Source of the DNA: Acidobacteriota bacterium
GTDB taxonomy: Bacteria > Acidobacteriota > Terriglobia > Acidiferrales > UBA7541
Length of the DNA: 64,000 nt
NCBI GenBank assembly: GCA_003225295.1
Contig: QHYZ01000053.1
Span: 1 to 64,000, forward strand
Direction of reading: 5' to 3'
Shown here: one piece after another, positions 43,574-51,609 of the stretch
How the letters are laid out: each line of letters opens with the position of its first letter
Numbering within the stretch: the stretch's first letter is position 1
Program-made: the position numbers and the translations under genes
Notes under the pieces: generated by a model
The model's database searches: none
The model's input: only the letters and a program-made list of their open reading frames with translations
What the model was told of the DNA's origin: nothing

Positions 43574-44698
43574 ATGAGGCGTTCCGCTGTTACAATGCAA
43601 GCAAAGATGACCGACTGGAAACAGATTACCGCCCGCATCCGCCGCGCGCGTACCAGCAAGGATCCCGCGGGACAACTTTCGAATCTTTACCAGAAGACGC
43701 GAGACGCCATGGTAGCGTTCGAACTGGCTAAGTTCTTCGAAACTTCTGGGCAGAATGCCGATGCCGCGAAATGGTATTCCGCGGCGGCGGAAAGATTTCG
43801 CCGCTCGGATTGGAAGGTCAAGGCGCAAGAAGCTGCCGTCCGTCTTGGCGGCGCGCCGGGGGAGATTCCGCTGGAAGCAGGAGCCCCGCCGAACGTGGAG
43901 TTTGCTTTGACACCCCCTCCGGTTCCGACTCTGGAGCCGGATTTGCCATTCGAACAGAATCCCGAAGCCCTGGAATCGTCCGTGGCGGTCACCAGCGAGA
44001 TCCAGCAGGCCGCGGAAGGTTCACTAGACACGCCGCCCTCTTCCGGGCCTGAGAGAAAGAGTCGTCGGCGGGGGCGCCGCGGGGGCCGGAACCGGCGCAA
44101 GAGCAGCAGCGCGAAGGAAGCAGTGGTTGCTTCCAGTCAGCACGCCACGGAAGCGCCTGCCCCGCGTCGCGGTTTGCCTCCCGCCGTCTTCGATCAAGAA
44201 TCGGCCGAGCCGACTCCTCCTCGAGTGACTCACAGCCATGCGATCCCCAGCCTGCCCATTGAGCCGATTGGGGAGCCGGGCGCAGCCAGCGTGAAGGGAC
44301 GCTATGGCGATCCCGGACTCTCTTCCCGCATTTCTCTGCTGGAGATGCAATTTCGCAGACTGATGACCTGCCCGCCCGCCAAACTAGAAGATGCGGATCG
44401 TGCCCCGGCAGGACCGGGTGTATTTGTCCTCACCGATTCGGACCTCACGAGCTATTACTACGTGGAAGCTTGCCAGACGCTGCGCATTGCCATCGGCAAC
44501 CTATTGCGAGGTGGCTCAAGCCGGCGCGGGGTGGATTCGATCAAGCCGCAGCTCGGGCAGTACCTGGGGATTCCGGAAACGCGCGTGGCGAAGTATCTGG
44601 CCGAACACTGCGTGGTGCGTTGGCTGCAGCTGGATGAAGGCGCGTCGAATTTTGCGCATTTTGTCATCGCCGTCCTCCGGCCAGCCCTCAACGAGTAG
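43574..44698 (+). CDS. Unknown protein with a basic central patch
   Basis: 374 residues; the start could also be ATG 43595 or 43607. Domain 1 (about 12-90) is helical and TPR-like (AFELAKFFETSGQNADAAKW, YSAAAERFRR). A proline-rich acidic linker is followed by a very basic patch (RKSRRRGRRGGRNRRKSSS, about 160-178), which suggests nucleic-acid binding. The C-terminal domain (about 245-374) includes GVFVLTDSDLTSYYYVEA and may be distantly related to the GIY-YIG fold, but the key Arg/Glu residues are not clear. No neighbour explains its function. Confidence 0.7.
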   Translation: MRRSAVTMQAKMTDWKQITARIRRARTSKDPAGQLSNLYQKTRDAMVAFELAKFFETSGQNADAAKWYSAAAERFRRSDWKVKAQEAAVRLGGAPGEIPLEAGAPPNVEFALTPPPVPTLEPDLPFEQNPEALESSVAVTSEIQQAAEGSLDTPPSSGPERKSRRRGRRGGRNRRKSSSAKEAVVASSQHATEAPAPRRGLPPAVFDQESAEPTPPRVTHSHAIPSLPIEPIGEPGAASVKGRYGDPGLSSRISLLEMQFRRLMTCPPAKLEDADRAPAGPGVFVLTDSDLTSYYYVEACQTLRIAIGNLLRGGSSRRGVDSIKPQLGQYLGIPETRVAKYLAEHCVVRWLQLDEGASNFAHFVIAVLRPALNE

Positions 44699-45058
44699 GA
44701 AGCTCCGCCAAGCAAGGCAGAGGAATCTTCCCTAGCACTGGAAAGTTCCTGCCCAGGGGCGCCGCTAACCCCCTTTTGGGGCTGGAGTAGAAGCCGTTAA
44801 CTGGCCCGATTTGCCGTTCAACCCTCCATAACGACCGTTCGGCGCAACCCGCTGGCGTCCACACCAGAGAACCGTCAAACTATAGGAGTCCAAAGACTTA
44901 TTGGACGTACCTGGTGTTCATGGTACGGTTTTAAGGCACACAACGGTGAGCCCGGGGGCAGTCGTTGGGGTGGGCTCCGACGATTGATTGGGCTCCATTA
45001 AACTCAAGGGCCAAGCAGCAGGCATTTTTGCATTTTTGAAAGTGGAGGATAGAGGTTT
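44699..45058 (+). other. Intergenic leader of the radical SAM gene (360 bases)
   Basis: Gene-free. It contains a short CCCC-TTTT-GGGG hairpin (44770-44781) after the preceding gene, a candidate promoter at 44901, and a leader of about 120 bases that ends in GTGGAGGATAGAGG before the ATG. Confidence 0.5.
44901..44929 (+). promoter_or_regulatory. Candidate promoter of the radical SAM gene
   Basis: TTGGAC (44901-44906) and TACGGT (44924-44929) with a 17-base spacer. The hexamers are only moderate matches. Confidence 0.4.
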
Positions 45059-47254
45059 ATGCCGAATACTGTAGGCACGCAATTCGCGAGGACGTTCGAT
45101 TGGATTGTTTGCAAAACGGCCGGAATCACCTTTAATACCATCCAGTACTTCAACAAGCGTAATCCCAATCCTTCGGTCACGCCGAAATGGTCGGATAAGC
45201 CGCTGCTGAAATCATGGGAAAAGACCAAGCCGACACTGGGCTTCCCGCGGCAGACCGACTCGCTTTGTCCCGCGTGCGTGAAGGAAGCGCGCGAAGCGAT
45301 CATCGCAGGCAAGAAGGATTGGCGCGACCTGATGCATGAGAAGGTCGGAGAGATCAAAGCGCAGATCATCGAGCGCGACGGGCAGGTGTGGATGGTGAAG
45401 GATTGCGCGCTGCACGGCCACTACGAGGACATGATGGCTGTCGATTCCAAGTGGCTGAGCTGGATCGAACGCCAGTACCCAGGCCGCGACATTCCCGCAC
45501 ACAACGATGAGGACCTTCACAAGCACGGCTCCTCGACGGTGCGATATGGCCGCGGCTCGGTGCTCACCGTCGACCTGACGAACCGCTGCAACATGATGTG
45601 CGATCCTTGCTTTATGGACGCGAACCAGGTCGGCTACGTGCATGAGCTTGGCTGGGAAGAGATAAAGGAAATCCTGGATAACGCGCTGAAGATTAAGCCG
45701 CGCCGCCAGATGTCCGTGCAGTTCAGCGGCGGCGAGCCGACGATGAGCCCCTATTTCTTTGATGCGGTCGCCTACGCACGCAAGATCGGCTATAACAGCG
45801 TGCAGGCCGCGACGAACGGGATCGAGTTTGCCAAGAGTAAGGAGTTCTGCAAGAAGGCGTTCGAAGCGGGCATGCGCTATGCGTACCTGCAGTTTGACGG
45901 CATCGGCAACGACGCCAACAGCCACCGGCAGATCGGTAACCTGTTCGATGTGAAGCTGCGCGCCATCGAGAACATGCACGAGGCGGGGATCGAAATCGTG
46001 CTCGTCGTGACCATCGTCAATAACGTGAACAACGATCAGGTCGGCACCGTCGTGAAGTTTGCCATGGAGAACCCCAAGAAGATCGCGTTTGTCAGTTTCC
46101 AGCCGGTTTCCTTTACCGGTCGCGACGAGGACATTACTCCGGAACGCCGCTTGCGCCAGCGCTATACGCTTTCGCACCTGGCGAAAGACGTCAGCACCCA
46201 GGTGGGCAAAGTCGAACCGACCCGCGACTGGTTCCCGATTTCCTTCGTCAGCACGTTTGCAGGATTCTCGGACATGGTGAAGGGGCCAGAGTCGCAATGG
46301 GGTTCGCTTTCCTGCGGTTGCCATCCCAACTGTGGGGTGGGTACGGCGCTGATGATCAACAAGGAGACCAAGGAATGGGCTCCCGTTCCGCGCTTCCTCG
46401 ATGCCGTACAGCTTACGAAAGACGTCACCGACATTACCGATGCGGCCCGCGGTAAGAATTTCTCGAACTTCATGATGGCCATGGCCCTCTTGAAGAACTA
46501 CAAGCCCTTCCAAGGCCCCAAGGGACTGAAGTTGTATGACCTCTTCAAGAAATTTGACAAGACCTGGGCGCTGACCAAGGACTCGGAGAAGAAATACGGT
46601 CGGACTTCACCGGACCGCACCTACGAAGACGCCATGCGGCGCCGGCAGACCGATCCGTGGAACTTCCTGTTCATCGCGGGGATGTGGTTCCAGGATCTGT
46701 TCAACTACGATTTCCGCCGCACCGAGATGTGCATCATTCCGTACGCGACGCAGCAGGGTGAGATCAGCTTCTGCGCGTACAACACCGGTGTGGGCTGGAG
46801 ACAGATCATCGAGAACATGCATAAGAACGCGACCGTGGCCGAGTGGTACAAGAACCACGGCAAACATGAAATCTACGCGAAAGGCAAGAACGTCAACTTG
46901 CAGAGCTTTGAGCATTCCTTGAAGATTGACGCTGAAGACGCGGCTCGCGTGCGGCACCTGGAGCACGATATTCCGGTGACTGCCGCCGAAGAGGACCGCG
47001 CTCGCCGCAAGAAGGCTTACGAAGAACAGGCCAAGGTCCGAGCGATTTATGAAGAGCTGGTACTGAAGAAGCCTCAGCCGGCGGTCGTGCAGATCGGCAC
47101 CGTCAGCGACATCGCCAAAGCCGTGCCTGCTAATTTCGCTAATGCAGGCAAGTCGGTCACCATCGCTGCTGCTAATGGCAATGGCCACTCCAACGGTAAC
47201 GGCGCCGCAACCAAGACGGATGAGAAGGCGGCCGAAGCGGTCGCCGGCGACTAA
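45059..47254 (+). CDS. Radical SAM protein of the Tes/MJ0619 family (putative membrane-spanning lipid synthase)
   Basis: 731 residues. The radical SAM cluster motif is Cys177-x3-Cys181-x2-Cys184 (TNRCNMMCDPCF), followed by the SAM-binding SGGEPTMSP. Before it lies the hallmark of the archaeal Tes/MJ0619 family: a Cys pair (Cys70, Cys73), then VWMVKDCALHGHYEDMMAVD with Cys116 and His119. A C-terminal Cys group (LSCGCHPNCGVG, and CIIPYATQQG) may hold further Fe-S clusters. Archaeal Tes joins lipid tails to make tetraethers; bacterial relatives have been linked to membrane-spanning lipids such as the iso-diabolic acid of Acidobacteriota. The tail after about residue 690 is Gly/Asn/Ala-rich and disordered. 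The substrate assignment is an inference. Confidence 0.85.
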   Translation: MPNTVGTQFARTFDWIVCKTAGITFNTIQYFNKRNPNPSVTPKWSDKPLLKSWEKTKPTLGFPRQTDSLCPACVKEAREAIIAGKKDWRDLMHEKVGEIKAQIIERDGQVWMVKDCALHGHYEDMMAVDSKWLSWIERQYPGRDIPAHNDEDLHKHGSSTVRYGRGSVLTVDLTNRCNMMCDPCFMDANQVGYVHELGWEEIKEILDNALKIKPRRQMSVQFSGGEPTMSPYFFDAVAYARKIGYNSVQAATNGIEFAKSKEFCKKAFEAGMRYAYLQFDGIGNDANSHRQIGNLFDVKLRAIENMHEAGIEIVLVVTIVNNVNNDQVGTVVKFAMENPKKIAFVSFQPVSFTGRDEDITPERRLRQRYTLSHLAKDVSTQVGKVEPTRDWFPISFVSTFAGFSDMVKGPESQWGSLSCGCHPNCGVGTALMINKETKEWAPVPRFLDAVQLTKDVTDITDAARGKNFSNFMMAMALLKNYKPFQGPKGLKLYDLFKKFDKTWALTKDSEKKYGRTSPDRTYEDAMRRRQTDPWNFLFIAGMWFQDLFNYDFRRTEMCIIPYATQQGEISFCAYNTGVGWRQIIENMHKNATVAEWYKNHGKHEIYAKGKNVNLQSFEHSLKIDAEDAARVRHLEHDIPVTAAEEDRARRKKAYEEQAKVRAIYEELVLKKPQPAVVQIGTVSDIAKAVPANFANAGKSVTIAAANGNGHSNGNGAATKTDEKAAEAVAGD

Positions 47255-47283
47255 GCACACTTCAAGCTAACGACCATGCTACT

Positions 47284-47655
47284 TTGGGCGCCTCCAGGAC
47301 TCCTGGAGGAGCTTCCTCATTAGCAGACCTTTCCCGTGAAGTTCAACTGGAGCTCTTCATTGGCTTGAACTTAATCCTGGCCTTTTGCGGATACTTGCTT
47401 CCGGCCCATGTGTTGGCTTGGCGCGAATGGTCAGAGCGAAGAGGGATTCCTCCGGCTAAGGTCTGGCGTCGCACCGTGCTTCAAATTGGGCTCTTATCGC
47501 TATCCTTCGGCGTGGGTCTCTGGGTTTATGCAATAGTTCATGAAGCGTCGAAGCATTCTTGCGAATCTTTCTGCGGAGTCGCCTTAGGCTTAGGCGACTT
47601 GGCAACCGAGCCCGACGCCGTGAGACAACCCGGCAATCAGGTCAGCGTGTCTTGA
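47284..47655 (+). CDS. Possible small membrane protein
   Basis: A 123-residue frame starting with TTG. Two hydrophobic segments (LFIGLNLILAFCGYLLPAHV and VLQIGLLSLSFGVGLWVYAI) with a basic stretch between them suggest a two-helix membrane protein. The start is weak, and the C-terminus has a Cys pair (CESFC). It follows the radical SAM gene by 29 bases, across a perfect palindrome. I recognise no family, and it may not be real. Confidence 0.4.
   Translation: MGASRTPGGASSLADLSREVQLELFIGLNLILAFCGYLLPAHVLAWREWSERRGIPPAKVWRRTVLQIGLLSLSFGVGLWVYAIVHEASKHSCESFCGVALGLGDLATEPDAVRQPGNQVSVS
47291..47309. repeat. Perfect palindrome after the radical SAM gene
   Basis: CCTCCAGGA-C-TCCTGGAGG, 9-bp arms. 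It can fold as a hairpin just after the radical SAM stop codon and may slow or end transcription, but no U-tract follows. Confidence 0.4.
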
Positions 47656-47670
47656 ACACACGCTCCTTGT

Positions 47671-47676
47671 TATAAT
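47671..47676 (+). promoter_or_regulatory. Consensus -10 box before the FmdB gene
   Basis: A perfect TATAAT lies 27 bases before the FmdB start codon. A -35 is not clear (TTGAAC at 47652 is only 13 bases away). Confidence 0.45.
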
Positions 47677-47703
47677 CGGAAGCGGAGAAAGAGACAAGAA
47701 CTC

Positions 47704-47934
47704 ATGCCAATTTACGAATACATTTGCGAGGATTGCCTGACGCGCTTTGAGAAGATTGTGCTGAACAAAACCCAGGAGATTGCCTGCCCGACGTGCGCGG
47801 GGAAGAAGAACGCGATTCAGCTTTCGGTCTTCAGCGCCGCGAATGGCTCGAGTAACGGCGCTTCGGCCAAATCATCCGGAGGGTCCTCCGGAGGCGGAGG
47901 CAGTTGCTGCGGCGGCGGATGCGGTTGCCACTGA
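47704..47934 (+). CDS. FmdB-family zinc ribbon protein
   Basis: 76 residues. The N-terminal zinc ribbon MPIYEYICEDCLTRFEKIV has Cys8-x2-Cys11, then Cys28-x2-Cys31 (CPTC), the FmdB pattern. The C-terminal half is Ser/Gly-rich and ends in a Cys cluster (SCCGGGCGCH). FmdB proteins are putative regulators; the function is not known. It precedes a LysE-type exporter by 21 bases. Confidence 0.9.
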   Translation: MPIYEYICEDCLTRFEKIVLNKTQEIACPTCAGKKNAIQLSVFSAANGSSNGASAKSSGGSSGGGGSCCGGGCGCH

Positions 47935-47955
47935 GGTGTTAAGGAGTCCCCCGCC

Positions 47956-48594
47956 ATGCTGATCAGCTACTCTTCCTTGCTGCTGTTCGTGACCGGAGCC
48001 GCAATCCTTCTAGTGATTCCAGGGCCCGCGGTGTTTTACATTGTTAGTCGGAGCGTGGGCCACGGTCGCGCCGCCGGTCTGGTGTCGGCCATGGGCATTG
48101 CCGCGGGTACGCTGTTTCATCTGGCGGCGGCAACGCTTGGACTCTCCGCGCTGCTGGCGTCGTCCGCGCTGGTGTTTCAGTTCGTGAAGTACCTCGGAGC
48201 AGCCTACCTGGTTTATCTCGGTATTCGTGTGTTGCGAAGCGACGTGACCCTGGTGCTCGAAGCGGCGAATGGTGAGCGCCAGCTCGCCCATATTTTTGGC
48301 CATGGTGTGCTGGTGAATCTCCTAAATCCCAAGACAGCATTGTTTTTTCTGGCGTTTCTGCCGCAGTTCGTAGCGCCTGCCCGCGGCCACGCGACGCTTC
48401 AGATTCTTCAGCTCGGCGTGCTGTTTGCTCTGATGGGTTGGTGCAGTGATTCAATGTGGGCGCTGCTCGCCGGAACTGTTGCCGAGCGCATTCGCGGCAG
48501 CGTCCGCCTGCGCCGCACCCAGCGCAACCTCTCCGGCGGAGCACTCATTGAGCTCGGTCTCGCTACTGCTTTTTCTGGAGTGCGATCGAAATGA
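47956..48594 (+). CDS. LysE/RhtB-family amino-acid exporter
   Basis: 212 residues with about six membrane helices. The LysE family motif is visible: AAILLVIPGPAVFYIVSRSV, then GRAAGLVSAMGIAAGTLFH, and VNLLNPKTALFFLAFLPQFV. These proteins export amino acids such as lysine, threonine or homoserine lactone. The substrate is unknown. It is likely co-transcribed with the FmdB gene. Confidence 0.92.
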   Translation: MLISYSSLLLFVTGAAILLVIPGPAVFYIVSRSVGHGRAAGLVSAMGIAAGTLFHLAAATLGLSALLASSALVFQFVKYLGAAYLVYLGIRVLRSDVTLVLEAANGERQLAHIFGHGVLVNLLNPKTALFFLAFLPQFVAPARGHATLQILQLGVLFALMGWCSDSMWALLAGTVAERIRGSVRLRRTQRNLSGGALIELGLATAFSGVRSK

Positions 48595-48627
48595 GGGCTA
48601 ACTGCGTCCTGGCTTGTGGGAAGCGCC

Positions 48628-49111
48628 ATGTCCATTAATAGTCGCGAACAATTTGAGAAGCTGCGGGCGTGCGGAATGATCGTGGGGAAAGAGTTGCGCG
48701 CCATGGCCGCGCAAGTGCGCGCGGGAGTGACGACTGCGGAGCTTTGCAAGATTGGCTCGCGAGTGCTTGCCGAGCACGGGGCACGGTCTTCGCCGCCGAT
48801 GGTTTACGGGTTTCTGGGTGATGTGTGCGTCAGCGTGAATGACGAGGTGGTGCACGGGATTCCCGGGGATCGCAAGATTCAGACGGGCGATCTGTTGACC
48901 TCCTCCCCTTCCTGAAGGAAGGGGATTCCTACTGGCTCCGACGCCACTCGACGGCCACGGCATCGGACGCACGATTCACGAACCGCCGTCGGTGCCCAAT
49001 TAGGCGGACTGCTCCGCGCAGCACAAAACTGCGGATGGGAGTCTCTCGGCGCATTACGAACACACCATTGTTATAACGCGGGGCGAGCCAGTCCTGCTTA
49101 CGGCTGCTTGA
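48628..49111 (+). pseudogene. map: Decayed methionine aminopeptidase gene (map)
   Basis: The N-terminal third is normal: MSINSREQFEKLRACGMIVG, then VYGFLGDVCVSVNDEVVHGI and PGDRKIQTGDLL. At 48897 it runs into an IS605-like hairpin and stops. After the hairpin, in another frame, come two C-terminal pieces: GHGIGRTIHEPPSVPN (the metal-ligand His region), a TAG, and ADGSLSAHYEHTIVITRG (the Glu-ligand region), ending at 49111. The middle part with two metal-binding Asp residues is missing, as is the stretch between the two C-terminal pieces. The enzyme cannot be functional. A working map is expected elsewhere, usually among ribosomal genes. Confidence 0.9.
48897..48932 (+). repeat. IS200/IS605-like hairpin inside the broken map gene
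   Basis: It begins GACCTCCTCCCC and ends GGGGATTCCTAC around the perfect hairpin CCCCTTCC-TGAA-GGAAGGGG. It shares both ends with the copy at 16319-16355. It sits exactly where map sequence is lost, so it is either an insertion/excision scar or the end of an eroded element. Confidence 0.6.
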
Positions 49112-49148
49112 TTGCGACACTATGAATCTGCACAGGCTGAAGCCTGTG

Positions 49149-49943
49149 CTAGTTTCTGCGCTTCTGCGCGGCGAGCCAGGAGACCAAGTCTGGTTCGACG
49201 AAAACCCGCTCCCAGACATCGTGGCCAGCGTTATGGTATTCGGAGTAGCGCGGCCGCACGCCTGACTTATTCAAATCCTTCACCATTTGCCGCACCAGGT
49301 TTGCCGGGACGACCATGTCCGCATCGCCCTGGAACACCCACAGCGGGACGCGCGCCATGGCTTTTGGATTCGTGAAATTGTCGAAGGCACAGAGCACCAG
49401 CGCCGCAGCCCAGCGATCCGGCTGCGATTGCAGCAGCGCCCAAACCCCAAGGCCGCCCATGGATTGCCCGGCGAGGTAAATTCGATCCGCATCGATGGAG
49501 AATTCCTTTTGCACGGAAGCGAGAATGTCCAGGGCCATGTGGAGGTGCGGTGAAATCTCATTTGTCTCCGGGTCCGACCAGAAGCGCTCCTCCGGGCATT
49601 GCGGCGCGAGAACAAGAGCGCGCAGTTGCGCCTGATTCGCCGGTGTTGTCCAGACGTGCGTACCGTTCTCATTTCCGCCGGAGATTTGCTTGAGGTTATC
49701 CGAGCCGCGGCCGCTCCCACCATGCAGCCAGAAAATCAGTGCGTATTTTTGACTGGGGTCGTAGTTCGCAGGCACGAAGAGGCGGTACGGCATCTTGTTG
49801 CCCTGCTTGTCGGTGTACGTCTGTTTGCGGAAAGCGAGATCGTCTTTTTTCAAGACCTGCGCTGAGGTTTGTTTGGAGGTGCCGGCGCACACCCAGATCG
49901 CCAGCAACATCGAGAACCAAATGGACGCACGAGAAATGAACAT
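49149..49943 (-). CDS. Exported alpha/beta hydrolase (esterase / PHB-depolymerase-like)
   Basis: 264 residues from the ATG at 49943; GTG 49946 is also open. Signal peptide SIWFSMLLAIWVCAGTSKQTSA. Catalytic motifs: oxyanion LHGGSGRGSDN, nucleophile GQSMGGLGVW (GxSxG), acid FQGDADMVVP, and histidine YHNAGHDVW. The fold matches predicted peptidase/esterase proteins of the LpqC/PHB depolymerase group. The substrate is unknown. Confidence 0.9.
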   Translation of the reverse strand: MFISRASIWFSMLLAIWVCAGTSKQTSAQVLKKDDLAFRKQTYTDKQGNKMPYRLFVPANYDPSQKYALIFWLHGGSGRGSDNLKQISGGNENGTHVWTTPANQAQLRALVLAPQCPEERFWSDPETNEISPHLHMALDILASVQKEFSIDADRIYLAGQSMGGLGVWALLQSQPDRWAAALVLCAFDNFTNPKAMARVPLWVFQGDADMVVPANLVRQMVKDLNKSGVRPRYSEYHNAGHDVWERVFVEPDLVSWLAAQKRRN

Positions 49944-50016
49944 CACACTTCACCCCCTGGGACCGGCAAGTCCTCGTTCTCGGACCGTGTGGCGTGGGAA
50001 ATTATTGCGTCACCGG

Positions 50017-50673
50017 CTACTGTGGCCGCGAATAATGCAGAATGTTGGCCGGCACAGGAATCTCGGGATTTCCGCGTGGATCAGGAACTGGTGCCTGGGC
50101 GGTCCACTTCATGGGAAGCACACCGGTCCACGCTGATGAAGCGTAGGCTTCGCCGTCGTCCACGGCGAAGCCGGTGCGCAGTTTGGCGGAAGCTTCCACC
50201 AGCGGCACGGCAAGGACCATGGTGCCCTTCAACTCCGGCTCGCTCGGCGGACGCACGGTGGCCCAGCGGCCGCGGCTGACGTATTCGACGAAATCGCGCA
50301 TGGCCGCAAGCTTTGCCGCTGCGCCCTCGATCGGCTCGGCCTTGCCCATGACCACGACGGAGCGGTAATTGACCGAATGCCCGACGGCCGTGGGAGCGAA
50401 GACGATACCGTCGAGCAGCGTGACGCTGAGGCAGAAAGACGCACCGCTCGCGAGCGTTTTCATTAGGCGGCTGGCGATCGAGCCGTGCAGGAAGAGTTTG
50501 TCGCCGACGCGCACGTAGTTTGTGGGCACCACGAAGGGTTGGCCGTCCACGACAAAGCCCAGGTGGCAAACGAATGCTTCATCCAGAATGCGGTAGATTA
50601 ATTCACGGTCGTAGCTGCCCCGGTCGGGCTTGCGGCGGATTTTGGTTCTTTCGGTGGGAGTAAAGTTGGTCAT
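50017..50673 (-). CDS. Pyridoxamine 5'-phosphate oxidase-like flavoprotein (NimA-like)
   Basis: 218 residues. The N-terminal KIRRKPDRGSYDRELIYRIL and VCHLGFVVDGQPFVVPTNYV, with FLHGSIASRLMKTL, match the split-barrel FMN-binding family of NimA and related proteins (PNPOx-like 2). These bind flavin and act as reductases; NimA reduces nitroimidazoles. No signal peptide. Function here is not specified further. Confidence 0.88.
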   Translation of the reverse strand: MTNFTPTERTKIRRKPDRGSYDRELIYRILDEAFVCHLGFVVDGQPFVVPTNYVRVGDKLFLHGSIASRLMKTLASGASFCLSVTLLDGIVFAPTAVGHSVNYRSVVVMGKAEPIEGAAAKLAAMRDFVEYVSRGRWATVRPPSEPELKGTMVLAVPLVEASAKLRTGFAVDDGEAYASSAWTGVLPMKWTAQAPVPDPRGNPEIPVPANILHYSRPQ

Positions 50674-50911
50674 GCAGGTAGACTAGCTGGCCCCCGTCGT
50701 TCGCGGCAAGTGCCAATCTGGCAGTGGGGCGGACGGCCACGCGGCAGCCGCCCTCCTCACGGGGCGGCATGTTCATCCTCGATTCGAGAAATCCGCGCTG
50801 CTATGATCCCCGTTGCACGAGCGAGCCAGCATCGTCCAATTGACCTCCGTTTGGAATCGTGTACCCTGAGGGGCGCCGCGCGTTAGAGTGGTCGCCAGAA
50901 CCGAGGTTCTC

Positions 50912-51601
50912 ATGGCTTCTAGAAGACCTGTATTCACACGCGAAACCTTTCAGTTTTTCAAAGATCTTGGCCGTCAGAACCGCAAGGAATGGATGGATGC
51001 CAACCGTGACCGCTATCAGGCCGCCATCGTTCAGCCCTTCCGGCGTTTGTTGGAGGAACTCGCGCCCAGGGCCCTGGAACTCGATTCGCGGTTCGACACC
51101 TCCGGACGTACGGGCCCGAATTTTTCGCGGATCAACCGGGATATTCGTTTCGCAAAAGACAAGACGCTGTACAAGACGCACATGTACCTGAAGTTTTCCG
51201 TTCCAGCGCCGGGTAAGCGGGAAACCGGTCAGCTCTATGTCGGCCTGTCGGCAGATGCGGTCACCGTGGGGTTCCGCATCTATTCGGGCGGGAAACGCAA
51301 AGAGTCCACGCTTGCACTGATTGCCGAACCACGCGTTAACGCAGATTCCCGCTGGGTTGCAAAACAAAAGAAGCGCCTCGGCCGGCGCTACGAAAGCTAC
51401 TGGTACGCGACGGTGAAGGGGGAATGGACAAAGCACCCCGGTTGGCCCATTGTCCCGGAGAATTGGAAAAAGATATTGGCGTGGATCGTCCGTCGCAAAT
51501 CCGGACCCTCGGTGGCTACACGCGCTTCCTTTCCGCGCGAGGCGGCCAAGGTCTTTCGCGATCTTTATCCGCTGCTGCGCTTCACTTCGTTGCCGGAGTA
51601 G
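50912..51601 (+). CDS. DUF2461 family protein (TIGR02453)
   Basis: 229 residues from the ATG preceded by GAGG; a GTG at 50888 is also open. Family motifs: FKDLGRQNRKEWMDANRDRY, then FSRINRDIRFAKDKTLYKTH and YVGLSADAVTVGFRIYSGG. The function is unknown in bacteria. It stops 8 bases before the FMN dehydrogenase gene, so the two are probably co-transcribed. Confidence 0.9.
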   Translation: MASRRPVFTRETFQFFKDLGRQNRKEWMDANRDRYQAAIVQPFRRLLEELAPRALELDSRFDTSGRTGPNFSRINRDIRFAKDKTLYKTHMYLKFSVPAPGKRETGQLYVGLSADAVTVGFRIYSGGKRKESTLALIAEPRVNADSRWVAKQKKRLGRRYESYWYATVKGEWTKHPGWPIVPENWKKILAWIVRRKSGPSVATRASFPREAAKVFRDLYPLLRFTSLPE

Positions 51602-51609
51602 GAGAGATC

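Noticed and set aside
43406-43828. N-terminal extension of the FecR-like protein
   Set aside because: It overlaps the start of the next, divergent gene, shows no conserved sequence and would hide the clear signal peptide.
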